A stretch of DNA of 64,000 nucleotides from Cinclus cinclus. Lineage: Eukaryota > Chordata > Aves > Passeriformes > Cinclidae. Below the pieces are notes generated by a model. The model did no database searches. It saw nothing but the letters and a program-made list of their open reading frames with translations, and had not been told where the DNA came from. Of the stretch, positions 26,630 through 39,328 are shown in pieces. The stretch's first letter is position 1; each line of letters opens with the position of its first letter. Position numbers and translations under genes: made by a program. Where the stretch lies: contig NC_085048.1 in assembly GCF_963662255.1 (NCBI RefSeq), positions 97,489,729-97,553,728 on the forward strand. The letters are read 5' to 3'.

Positions 26630-29600
26630 TGTTAATTAAATGTTGCAAGATGGGATGACCTTCACAACAAGCTGTTTGAATACTGGGCTTCATTCCATTA
26701 GACTGAAATTAATCCAGACCCAGGAAAAAGGTACATACTTTACTTTGGGTAGTGTTATTTTGGCAGCTTCTTTGGCAAGTCTGTGTCTTGTCCTTGCCCG
26801 TGCTGGCTTCAAATTAACAGAAGGAAAGGACATAACAATAAAGCAAGAAAATGAAAGTAATTTGGTCAAACTGTAAAGACAGCTAGCGTTGGAGAAAAGT
26901 AAATTATATGTCTTGCCTTGACTGAAGCCTAGTCATGCTGTGTAAATTACAATTTCCTGACTCCCTTAATTTTTTTCCAATTTTAACCCACTGAGCTAGA
27001 TTTCCCATTGCCTTTTCTGGTGTGGCAGGCTTAAACGCTGTTGTTCAAACTCAAGAGTGTCCTGCTTTGCCTTTGCTGCAGTAACTACAGGAGATGCAAA
27101 TTGACTGACCCAATTTGGTTCTATAAACATGCTTTGTACCAGTGGGTAACTGCACTCTAGAAGATATGCCAGCAAGTGCCTAATTTCAGTAATGCAAATC
27201 ACTCATATAAATAGAGTAAATGTTTAACTAGTTCCCTTAGTAAAGAGGCAGTTTGAGGTTTTGTAGCAGTGCGAGGACCAGGGGGTTGAAAGGCTGCTTG
27301 CAAAAAATAGATAAGCTTTGTCTCTCATGGCCACTAATACTGTGGGAGAAACAGAGATTTATTTATTTCTTTACACAGCATGAGGAACAGCCATGTTTTA
27401 CTGCAGGATTTAAGATGATCATTGGTAGACAGTTACTTTAATAAGAAAATATGCTTCCTAGAGGCAAAATCACATGCTGGAGGAAAGGTCATAAAGATAT
27501 TACCTTGAAAAGCTGAAGAACAGCAGCATGAATATGCAGAAGGGATGTGCCTGTACCTTCTTTAGCCTCAGGTAAGAGCAGGGAATCAAACAAATCCAGC
27601 TTCCCAGAATCAAGAGCTGGGCCATCTTTATCATCTGAATGATAAATCAGATGTCCCTCAGTTAGAAACTCCCAGAAGAATATCCTTCCCATTGAAAATA
27701 AACCCAAGCAAAATGTTCTGCAGAGACAGGAGTATTCTGCACAGGCAGAATTTCAATGCCTCTGATTTTACCAGCCTGGCCTCTCCCTCAGAAACCTGTG
27801 AGGTGGGGAGCCTCAGGGGATTGGGGTTCCTACAAACCAAGTCTATGCCCTGAGCACTATGGACCATTCTCCTGAATGACCTGCAGGCCATTGTCCTGGG
27901 TTTTGGAGGGGAGCTGTGGACAGGGACAGGGACGGGGCAGTGCAGGAGAGAGGATGGAAGGTCAGGAAGATGTGGATTGGGCAGCACTGAGGGGTAGAGG
28001 ACAAGGACAATGCCTTTTGTCACACCTGTAACAAGTGGAAGTAGTTTCAAGGTAGTTTTCTATTTTCCTTTCAGCTAGTTGACAACTGACTCTGTCAATA
28101 TCCTTTTAGGATTTGCTGAGGAAGGATGAGCATGAAGTCACCAAAACTTAGATATGTACATATAGAGTGTAATCAGAACAAAATTCAGGAGGAGTGTGCT
28201 GCTAATCCTTTTTGTTCTCCTTCCAAGACCAGAATTTTAAAGGTCTAATTTGGGTAGTAAATTTGTAAAGAAATTGGATATGCTGCAAAACTTCTTTCAG
28301 AAGGTTAATTTTAAAAGAAGTATTTTTAGTTCTTTGAAGATTGGTGGGAACACAAAATAGGAGAAGTTAGTCACATCACCACCATTTTCTAACTCATTAT
28401 TTCCTTGGTAGTCTTTTTAAAGTTTACTTACAGCTCATAAAGTGATTTGAAGTATCTCTGTTACATTCATGAAGATGTTCAGAGCCTTCTGACATTTCCT
28501 GGCAACAAGCTCTTTAAAAGGGATCATTAGCATTTTTCTAAAACGAAATTATCCTGACCTGCAATAAAATGTCTAAAAAAATGGATGCAGCCTTATCCTG
28601 GGAAACAGTTAACATTCCAGTCTGCATTGCTGCCAAGGCTTCAGCAGTTTGTGAACACCTGAGGGAGAGAAAGACACTATCAATTACTGATTTAAAAATC
28701 ACAGTTATTCAGAACTGGGAAGACTGTGAATCTCCTAAAGGCTGTTGATACCAGCAATAAACTTTGCAGTTGTCTGCCCCCTGATGCTCAAAAATTCAAG
28801 GCACCTCTTAACATTCTCTCCCTTCAAACACTACTGTTTGAAATTAGTTTTCTGAAGGATATAATTTCTGTAGGTTTGCTGCCTAGCCTGGCTCTGGAAA
28901 GGCAATTCTTTCCTGGGGAACAGAGACAGACTCCACTATCAGTGGACTCAGAACAGCATGGGACATTTCATTTTACTCTTTTGGGCCTTTTTTTTTTTTT
29001 TTCTAACAGTATATAAAATAAAGATTGAAAAGTATTGAACATTTCTCTAAACACTGTCATTTTCAGGGAGCATTTAGGCTTCACTTTTTATTTACCTGAG
29101 TGATAAAACACCAGCACATGTCTTTAGCATCAACTATGAATAAACTCTCTTGTCCCTTGTTACTGTCAGATGCTATACATCTTATTTTTCTTCATATGTT
29201 GTTTTGTTGGTTTGGTTTTTTTTCTTTCCCAAGGACAAGAAATAGCGCTTTAGGGACATTCAGTTTTCAAACCTTAGTTCTGGTTTATGAGGGGTTGTAC
29301 AAACCTGATGCTGGAAGGAAGAGCTGTGAAGGAGCTCACCCACAGACCTGTTAGTACCTTGGCTGCAGGTAAGGGAATGATCAGTAACAGCTGGCCAGAG
29401 TCCAGCAGTTCTGCTGATTGCTTCAGAGAGCTGCTTTATCACTAGGAGTTCAAAATAGCTACTTGTCCTCGCAGATGATAAAGAAATTTCACTCAGGTGT
29501 AAATTGGCAGGGAGGAAGATGCAGACGGTGGGTTTGTGGGTGATACAAAACAAGCTGCTGGAGAATTAAAGTAATTGCAGGGTAAAAGCCTCTGGAGAAT

Positions 29601-30867
29601 GGTGCAAGAGCAATTTTTTGTTACAGCTCTGCCCCAATACCCATCCCTGCTCTTTCCTCTCTCAGCCATCAGCAAGTTCGTGGTCCTTTTGTGCATGGAC
29701 TGGTATTGGCTGAGGACAATGAGAATGTCAGACTTGCAGTATTTATTTTAGGGGACCATGCACCTACAGCTGAACTTGGTATTAGCAGGATAAGACCCTT
29801 TCATAGGCTTTTCCTGACTTTAATTTAAATTTGCTGGAAAATCCAGTTGACCCTGTGGGTGCCACTGAATAGGTTTACTACATCTTGAAACTAACTTTCT
29901 GGGACACTTAAATTTGGAAAAGCTGAGACTGAGACAAATACACAGAAATGCTGACTGTATTTAATCTTAAAGCCTCAGGGAAATGTCGAAGATGGCATTG
30001 CAGTAGGAAATCCTACTTTTCTCAAGAAGTGCACGTGGCCTAAGCAGACACATTGTTTTCTTCTGGAACAGCAGATGTTGTGGAAAATGCCATTAGAAGA
30101 CAGGCCCTTCAGGCTGCTAATACAACACTTACATAGATTCATGAGATTGTAGAATGGATCATTACACACTGTACAAAAAATCTGTACCATCTTCTTGCCT
30201 TAATATAGTATTGAAAGAAATATTTCCAAGATTTCAGCGGAGAAACAGATTGGAGAACATGACAAAGAATTAGCATGTAGTGTAATTTATAGCTTGCCTG
30301 AATTAGACTTCTCATGTCTGATCTACAGTTAAAACTGGATACAGTAGACTTAAGTTGGCTTCGTCAGCTAATGAAAACTTACTTACATCAGGAGAGTGGC
30401 TGTTCATTTAGCCTGGCTGTGTGCTGCGATCCCGTCCCTGCAGCTGTCTCCTGATCTTGTTGATGTGTTTAAAGAACACACATTTGGTACTACATGCTTC
30501 TGGAGGTGGTGTATCTTCACACTTCCTGCGGAGACTTAGCACCATACTTTGCAGAATAGTAGAAACAAAAGCCTGGAAAATAAACAATCAAAATTCTTCT
30601 GGGAGAGGGATCTTCATGGCAAGCAAAGTTCAGCCCCATAAAGAGACTCACGGCCAGTTCTGCTGTAATTCAAAATTAAGACCTGAAGAATGTATGCAAG
30701 ATGTTGCTCTACCTTAAGCTAGTTTGTCAGGGTAAGCATTTACATATTTTGAAATACAAAATAGATAAGAATCGTAAAAATAGACAAAGCCATCCAATAG
30801 GTAACATTTATATATTTATATGCAAGATTTACATATGGATGTGGAATTTTATGTAGAACACAGACAA
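26630..30867. other. Unique non-coding DNA, no gene recognised
   Basis: No interspersed repeat or exon recognised. One minus-strand frame of 130 codons at 27658-28050 spans a moderately GC-rich patch with a GGGACAGG-like repetitive stretch, and resembles no known protein. A T run occurs at 28988-29002. Confidence 0.55.
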
Positions 30868-30886
30868 CCCCCCCCCCCCCCCCCCC
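30868..30886. repeat. C19 homopolymer
   Basis: Nineteen consecutive C residues on the plus strand (G19 on the minus strand) in AT-rich surroundings. Long G/C homopolymers are rare compared with A/T runs. They can form G-quadruplex or i-motif structures and are prone to sequencing length errors, so the exact count is uncertain. Confidence 0.95.
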
Positions 30887-33765
30887 ACTATCATTAGTGG
30901 AACAACAAAGTATTGGACATCTGACTTGAATGACAGATTAACACCACACATATTTAAGCAAGACCTGTTAGTTAATTGAAAATACCCTAAAACAGAATGT
31001 CCACCTGTTTCTCCATTAGAAATACTGTATTGCTTCTTTAACTAGAGCCTCAGGGGGTTTCTACGATCTGCAAGCCTCTGGGAGCCCTCGAAGGATATTT
31101 TGGTTTGCAGACATCCTTATGCCCTGTGCTGATGGAGCTGAAGGGTACCTGGAGCAGCCTCCTCAGGCTGCAAATGCCCCTCTGGCTCTGAGGGCATTTA
31201 ATGCTCAGGGTCAAATGTGACGGGAATGCAAGGGACACATGAGTGTGTGGGAAACAGCTGTAAGGAGCCAAAAAAACCAAACAAACAACAACAACAACAA
31301 CAACAACAACAAAAAACAAACAAAAAAAAACACCAACAAAATGGAAACAGCAAAATACAGGCTGGAAAGATGTATGAGGACATATGGAATGGCAGAGATG
31401 TAGTATACAACAAGAGGATAGTGTGTCTACATCACACCAGTGTGGTGTAGAGTCAGATGGGGGACAGAAGTGTGTGCACAGGAAGCTTGGAGAGAGGGAT
31501 GTGACCTGGGCAGCAGCTTCTCCCTTCTCAAGTGAAATGTATAGAGAAGGAGGGAGCATAGGAGTGGCACTTTGCCTAGGTTTCCTCTGAAAGGCATTGC
31601 CAACAGTAGATGGGAGAACAATTGAGTTTGCAACAAAGAAAAAAGGCAGTCTGGGAGTCATGAGCTGAAGTGGCTTAAACTTGTGGGGTTAGTAGAGCTT
31701 TAACACCATTCCAGGGGTCTCATGTATGGAAGGGAAAACTCAGCTCTGCACACAGACTGTGTCATTGAAGTGGTTGCAGCAGCTCTGAAATGACTACATT
31801 TCAACACCCAGTAAGAAGATTTGTAAGGATGACCAGCAGGGTAAACTTTCATTTTTCAGAGAATTAGATTGCTTCTACCTAGCACTAACCTTCAGATTCT
31901 TGACCTTCAGTCAGTATTCAAAACACAGTGGCATCTCTCCTGTGCCTCAAAGCAGTTGTAGAAGTGATACTTTTAAGCTCTCTAATTGTAAAAATAATTT
32001 GCCCTTGCATCAGTACAGGGGGAGGATATGAGTTAAGAAGTTTAAAAGTTCACTAAATTGAGACATGTCAGTTAAAAATTTTATGTTTGAAAGAGGCTTT
32101 TACAAAATTCTCTTACCATCACGTTGCTGAACTTGCCTTACTGCTGACCCATTACATAGAAAAGGTGAGGCTTCTCTTATTTTGGGTGTGTGCTGCACCT
32201 GTTTTTTCTGCACTGTTAAATCCACAGCCTTCAGGTTCTACAGAAACCCTTTGGTCTTCTGGTTGCCCATGCAGTATGGTGACTCCTTCAACAATTTTTT
32301 TTGTCAACCTGCCTGCAACTTCCTTTAACAGAGCATTCAGAAATTATTTCTACATTTGTGCAATGAGGACCATGCTGAAAGTTAAGTACAAAATGTAATG
32401 AGCACGAGGGTACAGTGGAGGCAACATCTGTGCCTGCTCTTGCCACACTGCACTTATGTGTGAGAATTATGTCAAAAAAAGATGCTAACCTTTTCTTCAA
32501 CTCTCAAAAGAATTTGACAATTTTAAAAACCTGACTTGTGGTTTGTTTGGTGTTTGCCTCCATTATAGTCCATTTGTCCACTGCTCACAAACAGCTGTGC
32601 TAAATTTTTAGGTGTTTATTCAGTGCCATAAGTTGATTTTTACACAACTAAAACTGAAGGAATTTATAATATTTTGAAGCAAGAGACTTCAAATTGAAAA
32701 GCCTGCCAGATAAAGGGATGATTTATGCCTGGTATATAATGGGAAAAAATGCAGATATGGAAATCTTGTCCACCAGAACTCAGTTTGCTGGGGATCTAGC
32801 CAGCAAAAGTTTTTTCCAATTAAAGGGCAATCTAATGGACAATCCAGCCATAAGATCAATTGATATGACATGAGCAAAACAGTATTGTCAGTGCCTAGGA
32901 TTGCTGGACTGCTTATCATGGAGAAGACTGAACATGGTGTATAGCAAGGATGTCAGAAGAAACAAAAATTATGTGAAATTTTGGTCAAAATGGACAGCAA
33001 TGGATCTTGTTCTCCTGCAATTTGAAGATCACCAACACTGCAAATTTAATTTTTCTGACCAACAGATCCTATTTTTTACCATGCTCATTAAAGCCTTTCT
33101 GGCCTTTTTTCTGTGAAGAATGCAGGAAATGATTGGTGACTCTTCCATGCTGCTGGGGCATGGCATTTTCATGATGCAGGACAACACGGAAACATCTGCT
33201 AGGAAAACAAGATGTTTCCACATGAGGTTTTCTTTTATTTTTTTTTTTCCAGCAAATCTGGGGTTCACAACCTGTAATTATGAAGGGAATCAATATCTTT
33301 TGCAAGGCTTTCAAAAACCTCTATCTAGTTGTCAGTGCAGCAGCTATTGCTTTAGAAGCTGGTGGCCGAGGCAGTACCACCCAAAAGCCAAAGAAATTCC
33401 GTATGAGTAAGGTTGAGATCAGCATCTGCATTCACCTGATTCACCTACTCTTGCAACCTTCTAGAAGGCAACATACTTTTGTGGCCATGGCTGCCTGGGA
33501 AATTCAGCTTCTCCTAAAATAATGAACTGTCTACGCAAGGGAGGGAGCAAAAAAGCAGGGGATAGAACTGCCCTGGGAAATAAATTTGGATTATGCCATT
33601 TATTTTAAAATATATCAAAGTGATCCCAGTTCTCATAATTTTCAAACCTCGTTTGAATTAGCATTTCCTTAAAATCGCATCCTCATATACAGCCTTATAC
33701 ACTGGTATAACTTTTTTTTTAAGTGCTCAAGCAGTTTCTTCCCTACAGGCTGGGGGATTGGAAAT
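30887..33765. other. Unique non-coding DNA, no gene recognised
   Basis: The longest open frame of the window (minus strand, 31050-31661, 203 codons) lies here, but it runs straight through the CAA repeat, giving a poly-valine stretch, and shows no domain. No other supportable feature was seen. Confidence 0.55.
31270..31340. repeat. (CAA)n microsatellite with A-rich flanks
   Basis: A-rich sequence, then about nine CAA triplets (31285-31311), then further CAAA units. It is read directly. In the plus frame it would encode poly-Gln, but there is no gene context. Confidence 0.95.
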
Positions 33766-33845
33766 CTTGGATTGGATTGGATTGGATTGGATTGGATTGG
33801 ATTGGATTGGATTGGATTGGATTGGATTGGATTGGATTGGACTGG
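33766..33845. repeat. (ATTGG)n pentanucleotide array
   Basis: Fourteen perfect ATTGG units occupy 33771-33840, flanked by one degenerate unit on each side (cttgg and actgg). The reverse complement is CCAAT repeated every five bases, so the minus strand carries a tandem row of CCAAT-box cores. The regularity points to recent expansion by slippage. No gene start is visible nearby, so a promoter role is not supported. Confidence 0.97.
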
Positions 33846-36841
33846 AGAGTCCCAGTGACTTGACTACCTTTAGCTACTTAAAGTAGCCTAATCCTACAAC
33901 TCTGAGGTGACAAAGAAGCTCTTGATAACCACATAATTTCTTGTAGTCTTATTATATGAAGATGAATTGCTTTTTCTGTGGAGCCTTGCCTTTAGATTAA
34001 TAACAAATGCAAAAAATTTGGTAGAATGGTATTTCAGCAAGAGAAATTGATCTTTTAACATTTAAATTCTTTGCCACAGGCTTTAGTAAATCTTTCAGTT
34101 GAAGGTAAGATTAACTTCTTCCCTACGGTTCCAACATCTTGGCTTGCAGTGCTTTTAAAAGATGCATGAAGGATAGATATCTTTGCCTTTCAGCATTTTG
34201 ATCAGATCACTTTCAGTTTGCCAGGTCCTATCACTGCTGTAAATTTCAAAGCTAAAAATAGACTTGGCTTTTTTCCCCCCTTATCTCTTAATTCTTTCAA
34301 ATAGATAATGATTCAGTGCTGCCTTGTGACCTTTCAAGTCTAGCTCACTGCATGTTAAGTGAGCACACTGATTTGGAGAGCAGGAGTCTTGTAGCTTAAG
34401 GTTTTTAAGAAAGGAGTTAGGACTTCTGATCTTTTATTTAAAGCAGTAGGAAAGAGCAAGATGATTTTATTCCCTCATTGCAGGACGTACATGTGCCAAC
34501 TCCAGAGCCTAAAAGCCTGATTCTGGCTTTTCACTTCGAATAATCCTATCACAAAATCTTTACTTTTTACAAGACTACCTCATAACATGTAATACTAATA
34601 TTTAAAACATTAGGTCCTGCTTTCACTTGTACTACCTTGCATCTCAGAAATTGATCAAGGCAAACTGACACCAGATTTGTGTCATCACAGAGAAGAGCAA
34701 AGTTCAAGTGCCAGCTCTGGTCTGCTGTGGCTGCATTATTTATTGCTACAAAGGAACTCAGTTATCATCTTCCTTATGCTATGACAGGAAATTGTTATGA
34801 CAGGCTTTTTGGAAAGAATAGACTGTAGCAGAAGGTTTGCTTAAGTGTTTAAGATGAAGTCTCAGAAACACGGAATTGAAACTTGAAAGATCCAGCAGGA
34901 CACATAAAATAATCAACAATTCAGTCTTTGTGGAGGATGCCCCTCAGCACCAGACTTCCTGCCAGTTTCTTCAGCATGCCCTTGTGGGTTATTTCACAAA
35001 ATTCCTTGGCAGCCCCAGACAGCTAGTATTCCACACACACTGATGCATCTCTACAGAAGGGGCTTTTAGGAAGCTGGGGAATTCAAATACATTTGTAAAT
35101 CCATTTTGCTGTTTTATTTTCTGTTTATGTGCAAGAAGGAAAAAAATGGTTCTGGTCACATCTCAATCTCAAAATTAGACATTGAGTAGGAAAAAAGTAT
35201 TGACATCAAACTAAGCACTGGATAAAATCGGTGTCTGAGAGTGGGAAGGGATATAGAGGGATTGAGTTTGTGAGAGAAAGAGAGGCAACAAGGATACTGG
35301 AAAGGAACTGCACTGAAGTAAGTGCATTGAACTCTGATTTTACCTTACTCCTCTGGCAGGGTTTTGCTGTCTGAAATTTCTTCTTCACTCATGCCCACAA
35401 AGCAAGGAAGAATAAAAAAACCAAAATCATAAGCAAAAATCTAATTTCCACCCCACAGGATGTTTGATATTTATAGGACATCTCATCAACAGGTGTTGGA
35501 TTGGAACAAACAGCTTGAGCAGATAGATTATTTATACACCATTTGTTTCTTCTATTTTCTGTATCATCCACCTCATTTGTCTTTAAGCAATCTGAGGGAA
35601 GGAACATCTCAGTATTTGTAGCTAGCTACAGCACAGGCATGCTTCTTGCTTTGGTTTTGATGGTTAATCAATTGACTTTGCTTTTTAAATGGTGAAAGTT
35701 ATAACAAAGACAAGCTATCAAAACAAGTAAGAGTTTATTTCAGATAAATCAGTGAAGTCTTCCCGGCTCTGGTTTTGTTTAGATGAATATTGGTTGGTGT
35801 GGTAAATGTAGTTCTGCTCAAACTGTTGTGTTCTCCATCTCTCAGCAAAACTTGAGAAGCATCCCTTTCTGAGTACATGCTACTCTCAGTGAAGTCACAA
35901 TGCTTTGTGTGTAGTCGAAACCACCTCAAAATAATGCCAAAGGAACCCAGAGATTACTGTCTGGACAACATCTGTAGGGGGGATCAGTAACATTTTTCTT
36001 TTAAGTGTGACAGAGTCTTTTTTACCACATCACACAGAAAATCTGTTACAAAACAAGATCATGAACCTGTGTCACAAAACTGTTCTCAGGAGTTCAGAAA
36101 ATGCCAAATTCATAAGCAGATCTAAAAAAATAAACCAAGGACTCTATTTCTATTACCACCTGACCTGGGACTACATATACCCGTTTGATTTTGTCCATAA
36201 AATAAAATTACCAGCTTATTTGGTGTGTTGAAAACACAGTCACTGCTATGTGTGTGCTAGATGAAAATTATTTATTTGCACTTGTCCTGGTTGCCTTCCT
36301 TGTGTGTCTCCACCTTTCAGCCGTACCAGAGAAGGACGGGACTGTTATAGTAAGGAAAAATACTCTTAATTCTATTGACTGTCAGAACCCAGAAAATTTT
36401 CAACATTCCTTGTGACAAGGGTAGGACTTGACTGGGGGAAAAAGAGGGGGAGAAAAAATGACAGTCTGGCACCTGAGCTGAGAAGGGACAGAGCATGGTG
36501 TCCCCAGGGTAGGACTCTTCAAAGCAGTGGTCATTACAGGAGGACTTTTCCCTTCAACTCAACCAGGAGGCACCTTGGCATCCTCAGGGATGGAGACACA
36601 GAGGCTTTGTGGCTCTGCAGCTTCCTCTGGTTCCAGCAAGTGCCTCAGAAAGATCTGCATCCACCCATCAACATTTCCACTTTTAATCTTCAGCCATGGG
36701 GTGTTCAAACAGTACTCAAGGTCAAATATCCATCACTCAGAAGCCTGCTCATGGATGTGAGTCTGGACCCTGATTTTTGTATGTGGAAATCTGTTGCAGA
36801 TGCCAAATTATATTAATTTCTCCTCTTTCCCCTCCTCTTTT
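33846..36841. other. Unique AT-rich non-coding DNA
   Basis: No exon, RNA gene or interspersed repeat recognised. 36410-36840 keeps a plus-strand frame of 134 codons open, but its translation has no recognisable domain. Confidence 0.55.
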
Positions 36842-36905
36842 TGGGAGTTTGATTTGATGATCCTTGTATGTCTCTTCCAGCTTGAGGTATTCTAAGATTC
36901 CATGA
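36842..36905 (+). mobile_element. CR1 LINE, extreme 3' tail only
   Basis: The phrases ttgatgatccttgtatg, cttccagcttgagg and tattctaagattccatg follow the last 60 or so bases of a sense avian CR1, including the degenerate terminal ATTCTATG-type repeat. This is a severely 5' truncated insertion. Confidence 0.7.
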
Positions 36906-37500
36906 TTTCATTAACTATTTTGCTTAACAATTTAGGTGGCTTGAACTTCCACCATTATCACCTGAGATTTTCTGGAGATCTGCTGATTCTCTTTGATTTG
37001 TTGGCTCCTCCATATGTGACAACAGTCTGTGAAAAAGGTGAGATTACTGCAGTCAAAGTGAGAGCTGGGAAAGAAAACAAACTCCACAAAAGCTTTGGTC
37101 ATAGAGAAAGAAGAATTATCTGAGGGAGCCTTCAGCCACCACCTATTCTGCTGGTAGCTACCATTCACGAAGGAGAGGCTGGAAGCAGTGAGTGAAATGG
37201 CTTGTGAGTAACAATTCCACTCTTCCCGAGCCCATGATCAGCTCCAGTGGTTATAGCATATGGAAGCAGAGAGCACAATTTCTCAACAATCTGTGCTCTG
37301 CAGCACAGCAGCAGGTTAGTGCTGAGAAGGGTTGCATTGCCTCTCAATAGGGCTGAGCTCAATGAAGGAGGAGATGCAAGATCTGAACAGAGAGTTGGAA
37401 TATCTGATCCTAGACAGAGACATTTTCAGCTAAAGGATAAGCTTCTGTAAGCCAGGGAGAAGAATTCTGGAGGAGTTCTAGGTAGAGCACAAGTGGTACA

Positions 37501-38130
37501 TACCACAGCATTTTGAATATGGCAGCTTTATCCTGAGGCAAGGGACATCTGGAAAACCCTCCTCTGGTCAGACCCCAAGTAACCCGCCCATGGATTTCCA
37601 GGACTTGTCATCCAGCAAAATATGGCATTGTAATATGGAAGCAAATCCAAATCTTGCAGATTGTCAGAACAGTTTTCCCAGCACAAGTGATAACAGACTG
37701 ATAGAAGAATGTAATACAGGAGGGGGTTGATGCAAGCAAGCAGAGAGCAGTTAAAAAGCAGTAAGTGCTTTCCTGATAAGCTCTCAGGGAACATCTATAC
37801 TGCAGGCAAAAACAACAGAGCTGGCAGCAGTGTATGATGAATGTTACAGAAAATGTAGTTAACACATATCTGTACACAGGCCAGGAGCCAGTGTTGTAGC
37901 ACTAAAGCTATGGGAATTTTGACAAGGAGAACACAAGGCACAGATATAAAGATCACAGGTTATGAGAGAGGATTCGGTGTTTTTTTCTTCGGGTCACCTT
38001 TGCTGCAGCAGCACAAATGCACTGAAAGCCTAGCAGAACAAAAATAGTAATGAACAAACTCTTTTGTTCCGCTGATGTTTTCTGATCCCATAACTTCCAG
38101 ATGGCCAGAGTGTGGGGAATAAGATGGGGA
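37501..38130 (-). pseudogene. Possible decayed 7TM-receptor-like fragment (weak)
   Basis: One minus-strand frame at 37528-37794 carries a hydrophobic stretch ending in ACINPLLYYILLS. This resembles the NPxxY end of transmembrane helix 7 in rhodopsin-like receptors, with the NPLLYY codons at 37711-37728. Further upstream the same frame reads hydrophobically, but it is broken by a stop just before MFPESL, and other frames on this strand also encode hydrophobic segments. No DRY motif, conserved helix-6 motif or full-length frame was seen. It could be a broken receptor gene, but chance hydrophobic translation of T-rich antisense DNA is the likelier explanation. Confidence 0.15.
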
Positions 38131-38820
38131 ACTTTCACATCTCTGACCTTCTTATCTTCTTCCCCTCAGTCTTTTCCACCTTTTCCTTCCTACCTTTTTA
38201 AAAAGGTAGTCTTCCTACCTTTCCAATGTCATTCCTGCCAGCTCAGCCTGGTGCATGTCGGCAGTGGCAGGAGGAATTACAGAAGTTCTGGCATTCTTGC
38301 ACTCCCTTAATACCTCTCACATGGGTGCAGGGTGCATACCTTGCATATCTTGAAGTAGGACTTCACTGCACAGATGAATGCCCAGGAGAGATCTGACCAA
38401 GGGCACAAGAAACACGCTGGATTCTCCTTGCTGGTAGGAACAGTGTAAGCTGTCCCACTGCTGAGCTCTGTCTGGATGAGGTTCAAGAAGTGCTTGAAAA
38501 ACTGTCAACCTGCCATTGAGGCAGAGGGATGTATTTCTCTGTAGTCAGGCTCCAGCAGACAAGCAGAATCAGCCTGAAAGCACAAACCATGGTCCCAGAG
38601 CAGTAGCCAGCACTTATAAGGATCTCAGGAAGAACGAAGCTGGCAGGCTCGGGGAAACATATTGCTAAAAATACACTTGGCAGCTGGCAGGAGAGAGGAG
38701 AGGCAGAAACCTGTTTCACTCAGTGCTCTTTGGCCACATACCCTTAAAACAGCAGGAGGCTCCACAGCAGGCATTCCCTGAGCATCATCTTCAGTGGCAC
38801 CACGTAGTAAATCTGTATCA

Positions 38821-39328
38821 GTGAGGTGACACCTCAAATCCTGCATCCAGCTCTGGGCCTCTCACTACAAGAAAGCAATTGAGGTACTGGAGCATGTCCA
38901 GAGAAGGGCAGTGGAGCTGGGGAAGGGTCTGGGGCACAAGTCTGATGAGGAGCAGCTGAGGGAGCTGCGGGTGTCTAGCCTGGAGAAGAGGAAGCTTGGG
39001 GTGACCTTATCACTCTCTACAACCACCTGAAAGGACGTTTAAACCAGGTGAGTATTGATCTCTTCTTTCAAGTAACAAGTCACAGGAGGAGAGGAAACAA
39101 CCTCAAGTTGTGCTAGGGAAAGATTAGTTTGGATATTGGGACAGATTTATTTACCAAAAATGTTGTAAAATATTGGAACAGATTATGTAGGGAAGTGGTT
39201 GAGTCAACATCCCTGGAAGTGTATGCAGCACTTAGGACACGGTTTAGTGAAGGGCTTGGCACTGCTCAGTTAATGTTGGACTTGATGATCTTATAGATCT
39301 TTCCCAATCCACACAATTCTATGCTCCT
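38821..39328 (+). mobile_element. CR1 LINE, 3' part, sense
   Basis: A long, clear sense CR1 tail. Recognisable phrases in order are tccagctctgggcctctca, ggtactggagcatgtcc, agcctggagaagagga, caagtcacaggaggag, gggaagtggttgagtc and cttgatgatcttatag, ending in the degenerate terminal repeat near aattctatgctcc. It is 5' truncated, about 500 bases long and moderately diverged. It lies wholly in the untranslated part, so no reverse transcriptase is encoded here. Confidence 0.92.

Noticed and set aside
31050..31661. Longest open frame in the window, 203 codons, minus strand
   Set aside because: It runs through the CAA microsatellite, giving poly-valine, has no recognisable domain, no splice context, and overlaps several other frames on both strands.
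33766..33845. Telomeric or CRISPR-type repeat
   Set aside because: The unit is a contiguous five-base ATTGG without spacers and does not match TTAGGG; it is a simple microsatellite.
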